Shown here: one piece after another, positions 17,801 to 24,861 of the stretch
Numbering within the stretch: the stretch's first letter is position 1
Layout: every line of letters starts with the position of its first letter
NCBI GenBank assembly: GCA_036566745.1
Contig: DATCVR010000293.1
Coordinates: forward strand, 1 to 31,961
Origin: DATCVR01 sp036566745
GTDB lineage: Bacteria > Actinomycetota > Actinomycetes > Jiangellales > Jiangellaceae
Length of the DNA stretch: 31,961 nt
Direction of reading: 5' to 3'
The notes under the pieces: generated by a model
Databases searched by the model: none
What the model was told of the DNA's origin: nothing
The model's input: the letters and a program-made list of their open reading frames with translations, nothing else
Program-made: the position numbers and the translations under genes

Positions 17801-17846
17801 CCGCAGCGAGGATCCGTCCCCAGCGGGGACGATGCACGACGGTCAT
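11814..17846 (-). CDS. Giant secreted ThuA-GSDH-PKD-CBM6-LamG-Ig-FIMAH carbohydrate-active protein
   Basis: 2010 residues from ATG 17846, which has CGGAGG six to seven bases upstream; an ATG 36 bases earlier lacks this. Signal peptide 1-33 ends in SSA. Domains, approximate: ThuA-like, 45-270 (HVLIFTKTTQFRH, AIHNATDMRG); GSDH-type PQQ sugar dehydrogenase propeller, 281-722 (GLLGIALDPAF, LYLSVGDDVNPH, EIYAMGFRNPFRFSVD, FGPEGSMYVLDWGGG); PKD, 729-816 (YAWDFEGDGT); CBM6-like sandwich, 932-1052 (ASYDPVNLHNVDALVLRA); bacterial Ig, 1059-1142; three concanavalin-like sheets of the DUF1349/GH43-C2 type, 1147-1330, 1352-1537 and 1550-1748, split by a PDPEPEPGP linker; two Ig/OmpL47-like repeats, 1752-1935; FIMAH domain, 1934-2010. 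No LPXTG or C-terminal membrane anchor is seen. It probably binds and oxidises a polymeric or glycosidic sugar outside the cell. It sits inside the ABC-transporter/isomerase cluster, 94 bases after one isomerase gene. Confidence 0.9.
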   Translation of the reverse strand: MTVVHRPRWGRILAAALAALLAFSLLSFVPSSAHPGHDGEHGEAHVLIFTKTTQFRHTEAIEQGTPVLQAAFTAAGISSEHTEDAAIFNDEDLARFDALVMFQASGDPWNAEQKAALERYQQAGGGIVAIHNATDMRGNYAWWDEMIGTLMPGHAATGTSPGLPGTVRVEDQTHPSTEHLPQRWDRADEWYNYALNVRGDAHVLATMDETTYDAGGNAMGYDHPISWCKNYDGGRAWMTGMGHFGAHYTGEPDLVQHIVGGVQWAAGMVEGDCGGTDWNQFEKVPLDQNTSAPFAIDVAPDGRVFYTELVRGQIRVYDPATQVTSTAVTIPVYSGGEDGLLGIALDPAFADTGHLYVYYSPASTDDTDPAIFFNRLSRFTVGAGSQIDPATEKVLLEVPARRLPDEPGHTGGGLDFDAQGNLYLSVGDDVNPHSEPSGGYAPLSERPGTFHDARATSANTNDLRGKLLRIHPEPDGTYTIPEGNMFPPGTEKTLPEIYAMGFRNPFRFSVDQETGAIGLADYSPDNGSDNPNRGPAGISEWNYITEPGFYGWPLCMGNNEPFRDVDYRPNPVVVGDYFDCAAPVNDSAGNTGLTELPAAKAPRMWYGYQRSSVPSVIPQGGGLAPMGGPFYSYDPALESDTKFPESYDGKPFFYEWARNKMYSMILDGEGSGAVEKVNPILTNEQFLAPIDSKFGPEGSMYVLDWGGGFGRDNPNSGLYRVDYISGSRSPIAHADASPDSGIAPLEVSFDGTGSTDPEDEALTYAWDFEGDGTVDATEPDATHTYPANGVFDARLTVTDPHGKTGTTVVPITVGNTRPEVEFTLPPDGGFFDFGDEVSWDLSVTDAEDATIDDAEVIIQPGLGHDEHAHPSEPFTGRTGTAVTALGGGHGEDMNVFYVLDGRYTDTGGEGGIPALTGSDITRLFPKQREAEFVTDSEGTTTAPSRDVEGHGTAIAGQDGAWASYDPVNLHNVDALVLRASAATAGTIELRRDAPDGELLGTAEVPATGASSYTDVRVTVDDPGQTFTLYAVFPGAGERRLNFVEADGKGVSPTSKPKVAITAPGPDDDLEPGEIAVTADASDAENTITQVEFLVDGASIGVDTEAPYEAVWNATEEKRYQLTAVATNDNGVSTTSRIVVAEVGDLYGDWQEFTNTTTTFDRPDSDTWVIDSGGSNMWQGTDEYGAVYLPGAIGEQWTATVKIESQTNSNNSAKAGLIVRNDVTAPGSSPGYAAMMLRPGLGFEWLRDTDGNGQLDASTGASTTSYPAWVRIARDGDQYTAYWSKDGENFTAAGPPVTLPGAASVQDIGLAVTAHSASATSTVEFSGFTLTDEPPGPDPEPEPGPVCLVSGTDGFDGTALNDTRWTTVRTAPDQEATLAGGALVLPVPQGDINEGVTGPISYVGQPARDGAWEVTTTVNLAHTRHWQHAGLLLHEGDDDYVKLAFTRNNSGGRLLEFQTEAGGTRTWHDNQALPADFPSTVHLKLTSDGSALTAAYSADGESWTALDSSAAVLDGATIGLVAAGDTGATEVSASFDHFTITPDLDDDGVREPSEEFDGDALDGCRWDSVVRYDSSKVAVSGGSLKIVTQPGDINGSDNQGPRNFVLQELPEGDWTIETRLTPTMLHQWQLAGLLAYGGDDDYVKLDVVATNAASSPTDLRAELVSERNGSFGNGGNRNVDVAETSESGWYYLRLAKTGDTYTGWISDGGVTWTPLGDPVTNDAPMTSFGVMAIGPDQETPVTVAFDYFRLVEDEEPDTVPPVVDVAVDPAEPDGAHGWYVSPVTLTATGTDDRGGVVALEAKAGDGDWAAYTEPLAVADDGVHEVQVRGTDEAGNVSEPVAVTVQLDATAPVVSVTGVEEGGSYDLGAAIELVASAEDATSGVAGVDVTLDGEAIENPSTLTPGVGAHQLAVTATDQAGHVTESSVAFTVVATWDGARAVITQYRADRAITLSQSIQLRTHLDVAERLAEDGLDGQARASLDRFVSVAKGVKDQAARANLLAIAESLKSQL

Positions 17847-17940
17847 GGGGGGACCTCCGAGAGGTTGAACGACCTGTGTCATGAAGAGTCGGAACCCCGC
17901 GGCGTGCCGGCGCCTGCGGATGGACGTGCGGCGTCGGCGG

Positions 17941-18795
17941 CTAGGTCACCACTCCCTTCAGGAAGGCGAGCCCCTCGGTGGCGAGGGCGTCCTGGCTGCT
18001 CGCCAGCGGCCGCCAGATCGACGCGGCGGTGGCGATCGTGGCGTTGTCGGCCGTGAACGACTCGATGACCAGCGGGCCGTCATAGGCGGCGTCGTCGAGC
18101 GCGGCCATGATCGCCGGCCAGTCGAGGTGGTCGGCCCCGGGCGCACCGCGGTCGTTGGCGCAGACCTGGACGTGCGCGATCCGGCCGGCCGCGCGCCGGA
18201 TCGCCGCCGCGACGTCCTGTTCCTCGATGTTCATGTGGTAGACGTCGAGGGCCAGCCCGCAGGCGTCGGCGGGGAGCCCGTCGAGCGCTTCCAGGGCCTG
18301 GTCCACGGTGTTGAGCAGGCTGGTCTCGTAGCGGTTGAGCGGTTCGACGGCCACGGTGACCCCGGCGGACCGGGCGTGCTCGACCACCGGCGCCAGGCCC
18401 TCGCGGAGCTCGGCGTAGTGCGCATGCCGGGCGGCGTCGTCCATCCGCCAGGTGCGGCCCACCGAGGCGTACGCCGGTCCGCCGATCACCGGTGAGCCCA
18501 CCGTGGCGGCCACGTCCACGACGTGCCGGAGGTAGTCGCGAGTGGTGACGACCGTTCCCCGGTCCGTCGCCACCAACTCGCGGCCCTCCCCCATCACCAG
18601 GACGACGCTCGCGGCCAGACCGAGGTCGGCCAGCAGTGTCGCCGCGCGGCGCGGGTCCCAGTCGCCGGGGTTCTCCACCGGCAACTCGATCACGTCGAAG
18701 CCCCAGTCGCGGATCCGTGGCGCGAGGCCGGCCAGCGCCGAGTCGCTCAGCGGAGAGGTCCACACCCAGGTGTTGACGCCCAGCGCCCGGGTCAT
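17941..18795 (-). CDS. Sugar phosphate isomerase/epimerase-family TIM-barrel protein (shorter copy)
   Basis: 284 residues, the usual length of the D-tagatose/D-psicose 3-epimerase and IolE/IolI-like branch. ATG 18795 has AAGGAG eight bases upstream. Motifs of the xylose isomerase-like TIM barrel: LGVNTWVWTSPL at the N-terminus, WGFDVIELPVENPGDWD, DYLRHVVDVAATVGSPVIGGPAYA, GVTVAVEPLNRYETSLLNT (first metal-ligand Glu), CGLALDVYHMNIEEQD (Asp-x-x-His), IAHVQVCANDRGAPGADHLDW, and YDGPLVIESF with the last Glu. All four metal-binding positions of the 3-epimerase family appear filled. It likely epimerises or isomerises a free keto-sugar in the cytosol after uptake by the adjacent ABC transporter. It follows the lipoprotein gene, separated by a long perfect palindrome, and precedes the giant ThuA gene. 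Confidence 0.87.
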   Translation of the reverse strand: MTRALGVNTWVWTSPLSDSALAGLAPRIRDWGFDVIELPVENPGDWDPRRAATLLADLGLAASVVLVMGEGRELVATDRGTVVTTRDYLRHVVDVAATVGSPVIGGPAYASVGRTWRMDDAARHAHYAELREGLAPVVEHARSAGVTVAVEPLNRYETSLLNTVDQALEALDGLPADACGLALDVYHMNIEEQDVAAAIRRAAGRIAHVQVCANDRGAPGADHLDWPAIMAALDDAAYDGPLVIESFTADNATIATAASIWRPLASSQDALATEGLAFLKGVVT

Positions 18796-18827
18796 CGAAT
18801 CAGCTCCTTCAGCGGCCGCCCCTCCCC

Positions 18828-18901
18828 CGTTGATCTTGGAGTTTCGGCGGAATCAACCCGACATACCGGGGCACGACTCAGCCGAAACTCCAAGATCAAC
18901 G
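18828..18901. repeat. 21-bp perfect inverted repeat between lipoprotein and isomerase genes
   Basis: Arms 18828-18848 and 18881-18901 are exact reverse complements, with a 32-base central segment that itself contains CCCG-6-CGGG. The element ends 33 bases before the isomerase ATG at 18795 and starts 25 bases after the lipoprotein stop. It could attenuate transcription after the transporter genes, protect upstream mRNA or be a dispersed palindromic repeat; the arm core GATCTTGGAG resembles that of the 11669-11723 element. Confidence 0.85.
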
Positions 18902-18925
18902 AGAGGGGTGGAGGCAGTGGACGGG

Positions 18926-20134
18926 CTACCGGTCCTGCCAGGCCTGCGGGTAGCCCGGCAAGTCCTCGCCGCCGAACTTCGCGTAGTGCAGGCTCGGCAT
19001 GTCGGCGTTGCGGTCGAGGTACTCGTCGCGGTCCTCTTCGGTGATCGCGTCCTGCGGGAGCACCCACTCCGACGGGACCTGCTCGCCGTTCCAGATGTCC
19101 ACGGCCGCCAGGATCGGCGTCCGCCACTGGAAGTTCGAGTACACCGGCGAGATCGCCGTCATGCCGGTCTCCTGCCACTTGCGCATGAAGCTCAGCTCGT
19201 CCTCGCCGACCATCACCGGGTAGTCCTGCCCGGCGTCCTCGAACGCCTCGATGGCCGCCACCGCGCCGTCGCCGGCGTCCATCCAGATGCCGTCGACGTC
19301 ACCGCGCGAGAGGTACTGGGTGACGAGGTCCTTGATCTTCGCGCCGTCGCCCCCGGTGAACTCGTCACCGAGCACCTCGAGCTCGCTGTCGCCGAAGATC
19401 TCCTGCGCCGCGGCCCAGCGGTTCTCCAGCACGTCGACTCCGGGCAGGATCCGCAGTGCGAGCACCGTCGAACCCGGCTCGAGGTTCTCGACCAGGAACT
19501 CCGCACCGTCGGCGCCGTACGCGTAGCCGCCGATCGGGTGGATGAACGTGACCATACAGTCGCTGTTCACGCCACGGTCGAAGACGATCACCGGCACACC
19601 GCTGTCACAGGCCGCCTCGACGGCCGGGGTCAGCGTCGCGGTGGTCGACGGCGAGATGATGATCGCGTTGCAGTCGCCGGCATCGATGAACGCCTGGATG
19701 TCCGAGATCTGCTTGTTGTCGTCGTCGGCGGCGTCGGACACCCGGAACTCGCCGATCTCGCCGGCCTCCTGCAGCACCTTCACCTGTTCCTGCATCGTGA
19801 TCCAGCCGGTGACCCGCCACGGGTTGCTGACCGAGGCGTTCGAGAAGCACAGCGTGTTGCCGTCCTGGGCGAACTCGGCCGTGTCGACCATCTCGGGCTC
19901 GATCGCCTGCAGCCAGGGCTCGTCCTCGGACCCTTCGGGAGCGATGTCGCGCTGGGCCAGCTGCCGGTCGAAGTCGGCACGGACGAACCACTCGTCGTCG
20001 GCTCGCGCGTCGGACTCCTCGCCGGCCGGCTCGGACGCCTCCGGTGTCGCCTCGTCGGGCTCGTCGGTGGTACAGGCCGCGAGCGCGAGGCTCGCCGCCG
20101 CAAGGCACGCGAAGAGCGTGCGGGACGTACGCAT
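18926..20134 (-). CDS. Sugar ABC transporter substrate-binding lipoprotein (ribose-type, Peripla_BP_4)
   Basis: 402 residues from the second of two adjacent ATGs (20134), which has AGGAGG five bases upstream; the first ATG (20137) would be only two bases away. The signal peptide ends in a lipobox, LALAAC, so the Cys at about residue 20 is lipidated and the protein is anchored outside the membrane. An acidic linker follows (TTDEPDEATPEASEP). The mature fold matches periplasmic-binding family 4: LCFSNASVSNPWRVTGWITM, ISDIQAFIDAGDCNAIIISP, GVPVIVFDRGVNSDC, GDVDGIWMDAGDGAVAAIEAF. It would hand a mono- or oligosaccharide to the two permeases encoded immediately upstream in the same transcript (9-base gap). 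The linker and C-terminal tail make it longer than ribose-binding proteins. Confidence 0.9.
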   Translation of the reverse strand: MRTSRTLFACLAAASLALAACTTDEPDEATPEASEPAGEESDARADDEWFVRADFDRQLAQRDIAPEGSEDEPWLQAIEPEMVDTAEFAQDGNTLCFSNASVSNPWRVTGWITMQEQVKVLQEAGEIGEFRVSDAADDDNKQISDIQAFIDAGDCNAIIISPSTTATLTPAVEAACDSGVPVIVFDRGVNSDCMVTFIHPIGGYAYGADGAEFLVENLEPGSTVLALRILPGVDVLENRWAAAQEIFGDSELEVLGDEFTGGDGAKIKDLVTQYLSRGDVDGIWMDAGDGAVAAIEAFEDAGQDYPVMVGEDELSFMRKWQETGMTAISPVYSNFQWRTPILAAVDIWNGEQVPSEWVLPQDAITEEDRDEYLDRNADMPSLHYAKFGGEDLPGYPQAWQDR

Positions 20135-20143
20135 CATGTCCTC

Positions 20144-21151
20144 CTAGGCGGGGGCTTGCGTGGGTAGTAGCTCTTGGGTCGGGTCGGGACGCGCCGCCGG
20201 ACGCGAGGTCTGGCGGGCGGCGTAGGCAACAGCGGCGATGATGATCACGCCTTGCAGCGCTGGTCTGAGCGTCGACGGGAAGCTCAGTTGGTTGAACAGG
20301 GTGAACAAGGCTTCGAGAGCCAGGGCACCGGCCATCGCCGCGACGACCGTTCCTCGCCCCCCGCCGAGGACGACCCCGCCAAGCACTACCGCGGTGATCG
20401 CCGTGAACTCCAACCCCTGGCCGACCTGGGCCGTCACGCCCGCGAACCCGCCGATCAGGATGCCCGCCACCGTCGCCAGGAGTGACGACAGCACGAACGC
20501 GATGACACGGACGCGACCCACCCGGACGCCCGAGAACGCCGCGGCCTTCTCGTTGTCGCCGACCGCCATCAGGGTCTTGCCGAACGGACGCCGCATCAGC
20601 GCCGCCGCCATGATGCCGAGCCCGAGCAGGATCAGCAGCGCCCAGGGCAGCTGGCGCACGACCGGCAGCTCGATGCCGCCCCGCCCGGCCTGCCGGAACG
20701 CCTCCGACAGCGCTCCGGTCGGCGCGCCTCCGGTCCACAGCCGCACGGCGCCGAACAGCACCATCATCATGCCGAGCGTCGTGATGAACGACGGCACCTT
20801 GAGGACCGTGGTGACCAGGCCGTTGACCAGCCCGACCACCAGGCCGAAGGCGATCATGACCAGGATCACCGGGACCGTGCGCGACTCCTCGCCGTCGATG
20901 AACCGGGCGGCGATGACCACCTGGGCCCCCACCAGCGAGCCCACCGAGAGGTCGAACTCGCCGGAGACGATCACGAAGCACTGGCCGATGGCCAGGATCA
21001 CCAGTGGGGCGGCCTTCTTCACGAACGCCATCAGCGACGGCGGCTCCATGAAGCCCGGGTTGAGCGCGAAGATCACCACGAACGTGACGATGAGCAGCGC
21101 GAACACCGTCCCGGTGCCGCCGCCGAAGAGGCGCCTCAGGCCGTCTCTCAT
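20144..21151 (-). CDS. Sugar ABC transporter permease (RbsC-like), second copy
   Basis: 335 residues. ATG 21151 overlaps the stop of the preceding permease in an ATGA, giving translational coupling; the longer open frame upstream is only a shadow of that gene. It is a BPD_transp_2 family inner-membrane subunit with about eight to ten hydrophobic segments, starting with FALLIVTFVVIFALNPGF. Conserved elements are VKKAAPLVILAIGQCFVIVSGEFDLSVGSLVG, LKVPSFITTLGMMMV, GDNEKAAAFSGVRVGRVRVIAFVLSSLLA (the cytoplasmic ATPase-coupling region) and ITAVVLGGVVLGGGRGTV. The C-terminus is a short polar tail. It pairs with the other permease to form a heteromeric channel energised by the ATPase encoded two genes upstream. 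Confidence 0.92.
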   Translation of the reverse strand: MRDGLRRLFGGGTGTVFALLIVTFVVIFALNPGFMEPPSLMAFVKKAAPLVILAIGQCFVIVSGEFDLSVGSLVGAQVVIAARFIDGEESRTVPVILVMIAFGLVVGLVNGLVTTVLKVPSFITTLGMMMVLFGAVRLWTGGAPTGALSEAFRQAGRGGIELPVVRQLPWALLILLGLGIMAAALMRRPFGKTLMAVGDNEKAAAFSGVRVGRVRVIAFVLSSLLATVAGILIGGFAGVTAQVGQGLEFTAITAVVLGGVVLGGGRGTVVAAMAGALALEALFTLFNQLSFPSTLRPALQGVIIIAAVAYAARQTSRPAARPDPTQELLPTQAPA

Positions 21152-22209
21152 CGGGTGCCTCCCTGGGCCGGCACCGGTTCGCGCGATCCACCGGAGCCCG
21201 GATCGGCCTCGGCGAAGCGCACCCGGCTCGCCTTGCGGTCGATCTGGCGGCGGGCGTAGATCGCGACGGCGGTGACGATGATGACGCCGCGCAGCACGTC
21301 CTTGAAGAACGGGTTGATCTCCATGACGTTGAATACCGTGTCGAGGACGGCCAGGATCAGCACTCCGGCGATCGTCCCGGCGATACCGCCGCGCCCACCG
21401 AGCAGGTAGGTGCCGCCGAGCACGACGGCCGCGATCGAGTCGAGCTCGTACCCGGAGTTGTAGACCAGCGCGCTGCCGGTGCCGAAGCGGGCCGCGATCA
21501 GCAACCCCGCCGCGCCGGCCGCGACCGAACACAGGACGTGCGCGGTGATCATCACCCGGTCGGTCCGGATGCCGGAGAGCCTGGCGACGTCGGCGTTGCC
21601 GCCCACCGCGTACATGCTGTAGCCGGAGCGGGTCTTGCGGAGGTACACAATCGCCGCGGCGGCCACCAGCAGCATCACCGCCGTGGACACCGGGATCACG
21701 CCGATGCGGCTGTAGCCGAAGAGCTGGAACGTCTTCGGGACGTCGCCGGCGGGCCCCTTGTACTGCGTGTCGAGGTAGCCCTTGATGATCAACCCGACGC
21801 CGAGGGTGGCGATGAACGCGTTGACGTTGAGCTTGGTGATGATCAGGCCGTTGGCCAGCCCGATCAGCGCGGACACCACGAGCGCCGCGGCGATGCCGAG
21901 CGGGATGCGAGCCGGTTCGCCGGCCATCGCGGTCGCGCCGACCAGGCTCGCCAGCGCCGCCACGTAACCCACGGACAGGTCCAGCGAGCGGCACAGGATC
22001 ACCAGCGTCTGCCCGATCGCCACGAAGCCGAGCAGGCTCGACCGGGTGAGCATGTCGACGATGTTCGCCGAGCTGAGCAGGTTCCCGGCACCGGTGACCG
22101 CGACGAGCACGGTGCCGATGACGATGATCCCCAGCAGCGCGAGGTACACCAGGCCGGTGGTCCCGATGCGCCTGCGCACCGGAGCCTGGGCGACCGGCGG
22201 CGCGGTCAT
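21148..22209 (-). CDS. Sugar ABC transporter permease (RbsC-like), first copy
   Basis: 353 residues. ATG 22209 overlaps the ATPase stop by four bases (ATGA). The protein belongs to the ribose/xylose-type permeases (BPD_transp_2), with about eight to ten membrane segments starting at LVYLALLGIIVIGTVLVAVTG. Conserved parts are MLTRSSLLGFVAIGQTLVILC, RSLDLSVGYVAALASLVGAT, LNVNAFIATLGVGLIIKGYLD, the coupling helix region AVGGNADVARLSGIRTDRV, and LDSIAAVVLGGTYLLGGRGGIAGT near the C-terminus. A hydrophilic 40-residue C-terminal tail is cytoplasmic. It has the same fold as the next gene but differs widely in sequence, so the transporter has two distinct permease subunits rather than a homodimer. Confidence 0.92.
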   Translation of the reverse strand: MTAPPVAQAPVRRRIGTTGLVYLALLGIIVIGTVLVAVTGAGNLLSSANIVDMLTRSSLLGFVAIGQTLVILCRSLDLSVGYVAALASLVGATAMAGEPARIPLGIAAALVVSALIGLANGLIITKLNVNAFIATLGVGLIIKGYLDTQYKGPAGDVPKTFQLFGYSRIGVIPVSTAVMLLVAAAAIVYLRKTRSGYSMYAVGGNADVARLSGIRTDRVMITAHVLCSVAAGAAGLLIAARFGTGSALVYNSGYELDSIAAVVLGGTYLLGGRGGIAGTIAGVLILAVLDTVFNVMEINPFFKDVLRGVIIVTAVAIYARRQIDRKASRVRFAEADPGSGGSREPVPAQGGTR

Positions 22210-23720
22210 GACGCACCCCCGTTCGCGACGTGGCCGGCGGCCATCGCCATGACGGTCTCCTCGTCGGATTCGGCCGGCAGCTCACCGGCCACCCGCCCGT
22301 CCCGCAACACCACGATCCGGTCGGCCATGCCGATCAGTTCGGGCAGTTCGGAGGAGATCATCAGGATCGCCACTCCGGACGCGGCCAGCTGGCGGATGAC
22401 CTCGTACACGGCGTGCTTGGCACCCACGTCGATGCCGCGCGTGGGTTCGTCGAGGACGATCACCGACGGCTCGGTGACCAGCCACTTCGCCAGCACGACC
22501 TTCTGCTGGTTGCCGCCGGACAGGAAGCGCACCTCGGTGTCCGTGCTGCGGGCGACCAGTTCGAGGCTCGACAGGATGCCGGGGACGTTGCGGGCCCGCC
22601 GCGCGGCCGAGCCCGGTATCACGGCGTCGAGGACGAGCCGGGCGTTGGCGAGCACCGACTGGTTCAGCGCGAGCCCTTCGGTCTTGCGGTCCTCGGTGAC
22701 CAGTGCGAGGCCGGCCCGCACCGCCTGCCGGGGTGAGCGCAGCCGGACCGGGTGACCGTCGACGCGAACCTCGCCGCGCACGAACCGGTCGATGCCGAAC
22801 AGCGCGTGCGCGAGTTCGGTGCGCCCGCTGCCCTGGAGGCCGGCGAGACCGGTGATCTCGCCGGCTCGAACGTCGAGGTCGACGCCGTCGAGCTGCCCGT
22901 TGCCCGCGCCGCGGATCTCCAGCCGGGCCGCGCCGCGCGAGGTGCCCGCGACCTTGTCGGGGAAGAAGCTGGTGATCGGGCGGCCGACCATCGCGCGCAC
23001 CAGTTCGTCCGGGGTGATGTCGGCGGTGTCGACGGTGCGGACCAGCGCGCCGTCCTTGAGGATCGTGACCCGATCGCTGAGGTCGAAGATCTCCTTGAGC
23101 CGGTGCGAGACGTAGAGCACCGCGACGCCACGCTCGCGCAGGGTGTCCACCAGCCGGTACAGGAGCTCGACCTCATGCTCGGCCAGCGCGGCGCTGGGCT
23201 CGTCCATCGAGATGATCCGCGCGTCGTAGGAGATCGCCTTGACGATCTCGACCACCTGCTGCTCGGCCACCGAGAGCGACCGCACCCGGGCGTCCGGCGA
23301 GAGCTGCGTCAGGCCGAGGTCGGCGAGCAGAGCGGCGGTGTCGGCCGACATCCGGGCGGCATCCACCAGGCGGCGGCGCCGCGGCTCGCGACCGAGGAAG
23401 ACGTTCTCGGCCACGGTGCGCTCGGGCAGGAGGTTGAACTCCTGGAACACCGTGGACACGCCGGCCTGCTGGGCCTGCAGCGGGTGCTCGAAGGCCACCG
23501 GCTGGCCGTCCAGCTGGACCTCGCCGGCGTCGGCCGCGTAGACCCCCGCCAGCACCTTCATCAACGTCGACTTGCCCGCGCCGTTCTCGCCCACCAGCGC
23601 GTGGACCTCGCCGGCGCGCAGATCGAGGTCGACGCCGTGCAGGACGCGGACACCGAGGAACGACTTCTCGATCCCGGTCATCCGCAGCACCGTGGCGGCT
23701 CGGGCCGGTGCCGTGGTCAT
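22206..23720 (-). CDS. Sugar ABC transporter ATP-binding protein (RbsA/MglA-like, duplicated ATPase)
   Basis: 504 residues, the standard size of duplicated sugar-importer ATPases. ATG 23720 overlaps the upstream stop as ATGA; the open frame before it is a shadow. N-terminal half: Walker A GENGAGKST, signature LSVAEQQVVEI, Walker B RIISMDEPSAAL, switch VSHRLKEI. C-terminal half: degenerate Walker A GLQGSGRTEL, signature LSGGNQQKVVLAK, Walker B VIVLDEPTRGIDVG. The second Walker A lacks the canonical GK[ST], as is usual for RbsA-type proteins. The subunit energises uptake of a pentose, hexose or related sugar through the two RbsC-like permeases. It is second in the operon, right after the Gfo/Idh oxidoreductase. 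Confidence 0.95.
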   Translation of the reverse strand: MTTAPARAATVLRMTGIEKSFLGVRVLHGVDLDLRAGEVHALVGENGAGKSTLMKVLAGVYAADAGEVQLDGQPVAFEHPLQAQQAGVSTVFQEFNLLPERTVAENVFLGREPRRRRLVDAARMSADTAALLADLGLTQLSPDARVRSLSVAEQQVVEIVKAISYDARIISMDEPSAALAEHEVELLYRLVDTLRERGVAVLYVSHRLKEIFDLSDRVTILKDGALVRTVDTADITPDELVRAMVGRPITSFFPDKVAGTSRGAARLEIRGAGNGQLDGVDLDVRAGEITGLAGLQGSGRTELAHALFGIDRFVRGEVRVDGHPVRLRSPRQAVRAGLALVTEDRKTEGLALNQSVLANARLVLDAVIPGSAARRARNVPGILSSLELVARSTDTEVRFLSGGNQQKVVLAKWLVTEPSVIVLDEPTRGIDVGAKHAVYEVIRQLAASGVAILMISSELPELIGMADRIVVLRDGRVAGELPAESDEETVMAMAAGHVANGGAS

Positions 23721-24859
23721 GGCGCCACCTCCACCCAGCTCGACGTGGCAGCCGAGGCGACGACCGCCTCGGCCAGGCGGGCCGCCCGCAGCCCGTCGGC
23801 GAAGGTCGGCAGGCCGTCGGGCTGCTCGCCGCCGATGGCCGCGTACGTGTCCGCCACGAAGGCGTCGAAGCAGTCCTGGTACCCCTGGGCGTGACCTGCG
23901 GGAACACGGGCGTATCGGGCGGCAGCCGGGGTGAGGGTCTGGGGGTCGCGGACCAGGAGCAGGCTGGCGTCCCGGCCGCCGCGCCACAGCAGCTCGGGGT
24001 TCTCCTGGTCGAAGGCGAGCGTGGCCGACGGACCGGAGATCTCCAGCACGAGGCGGTTCTTCCGGCCGGCCGACACCTGGCTGATGACGCAGGATCCCGG
24101 AGCGCCGCCGGTGGTCGTGAACTGGAGGGTGACGACGTCCTCGGTGCCGACGTCGCGGCGGGCGCCGTCCGGGCCACGACGCTCGTTGACGGTCGCGGCC
24201 TGGGCGCTGAGCCGGGCGATCCGATCACCGGTGACGAACTCGAGCAGGTCACACCAGTGCGAGCCGATGTCGCCGAACGCGCGCGTGGCGCCGCCGAGGG
24301 CCGGGTCGACCCGCCAGTTGTCGTCGCTGGGGTGCAGGAGCCAGTCCTGGAGGTAGCTGCCGTGGGCGAGGGTGAGGGTGCCGATCTCGCCGCGCCGCAC
24401 CAGCTCGCGCGCCTCGCGCACCATCGGGTGGAAGCGGTAGACGAAGGGCACGGTGGCGACTTTGCCCTGGTCGCGGGCCGCGTCGGTCATCGCCGCGGCA
24501 GTGGCGGCATCCGTGGCCAGCGGCTTCTCGCAGACCACATGGGCGCCCGCGGCGAGGGCGGTGAGCGTCGACGGCGCGTGCAGAGCGTTGGGCGTACAGA
24601 CGTGGACCACGTCGACGTCGAGAGCCGCGAGCAGCTCGTCGAGATCGCCGAAGGCCCGCTCGCCGCCCAGCTCGGGAAGGGCGGCCGCGGCCCGATCGAG
24701 GCTCGACCCCACCACGCCCACCACTCGCCCTCCGGCCACCCGCACCGACCGAGCGTGGACCCGACCCATGAAGCCGGTGCCCACGATGGCCGCGCGGTAA
24801 CCGCGAGCCGCCGGAGCATCGCCGCCGGTCGCGGGGTGTGTGACGGGGGCCACTGCCAT
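23717..24859 (-). CDS. Gfo/Idh/MocA family NAD(P)-dependent sugar oxidoreductase
   Basis: 380 residues from ATG 24859. The Rossmann fold begins near residue 20 with YRAAIVGTGFMGRVHARSV (GxGxxG). DVDVVHVCTPNALHAPSTLTALAAG follows, and then the CEKPLA motif whose Lys is a catalytic residue (about 110-115). The C-terminal alpha/beta domain has PFVYRFHPMVREARELVRRGEIGTL, DDNWRVDP, GGATRAFGDIGSHWCDLLEF with the Asp/His pair expected at the active site, and a closing QDCFDAFVADTYAAI. Members oxidise inositols, glucosides, trehalose (ThuB) or 3-keto-sugars using NAD(P). It heads a four-gene overlapping operon with the ABC transporter and lies divergently opposite the ROK regulator. There is almost no 5' leader (see promoter), and no Shine-Dalgarno. 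Confidence 0.92.
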   Translation of the reverse strand: MAVAPVTHPATGGDAPAARGYRAAIVGTGFMGRVHARSVRVAGGRVVGVVGSSLDRAAAALPELGGERAFGDLDELLAALDVDVVHVCTPNALHAPSTLTALAAGAHVVCEKPLATDAATAAAMTDAARDQGKVATVPFVYRFHPMVREARELVRRGEIGTLTLAHGSYLQDWLLHPSDDNWRVDPALGGATRAFGDIGSHWCDLLEFVTGDRIARLSAQAATVNERRGPDGARRDVGTEDVVTLQFTTTGGAPGSCVISQVSAGRKNRLVLEISGPSATLAFDQENPELLWRGGRDASLLLVRDPQTLTPAAARYARVPAGHAQGYQDCFDAFVADTYAAIGGEQPDGLPTFADGLRAARLAEAVVASAATSSWVEVAP

Positions 24860-24861
24860 GT

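Noticed and set aside
11967..18056. A plus-strand open frame of 2029 codons antisense to the giant ThuA gene
   Set aside because: It is a shadow caused by high GC at codon position three. Its translation is rich in Arg/Val/Gly/His without any domain, whereas the minus strand encodes clear folds throughout.
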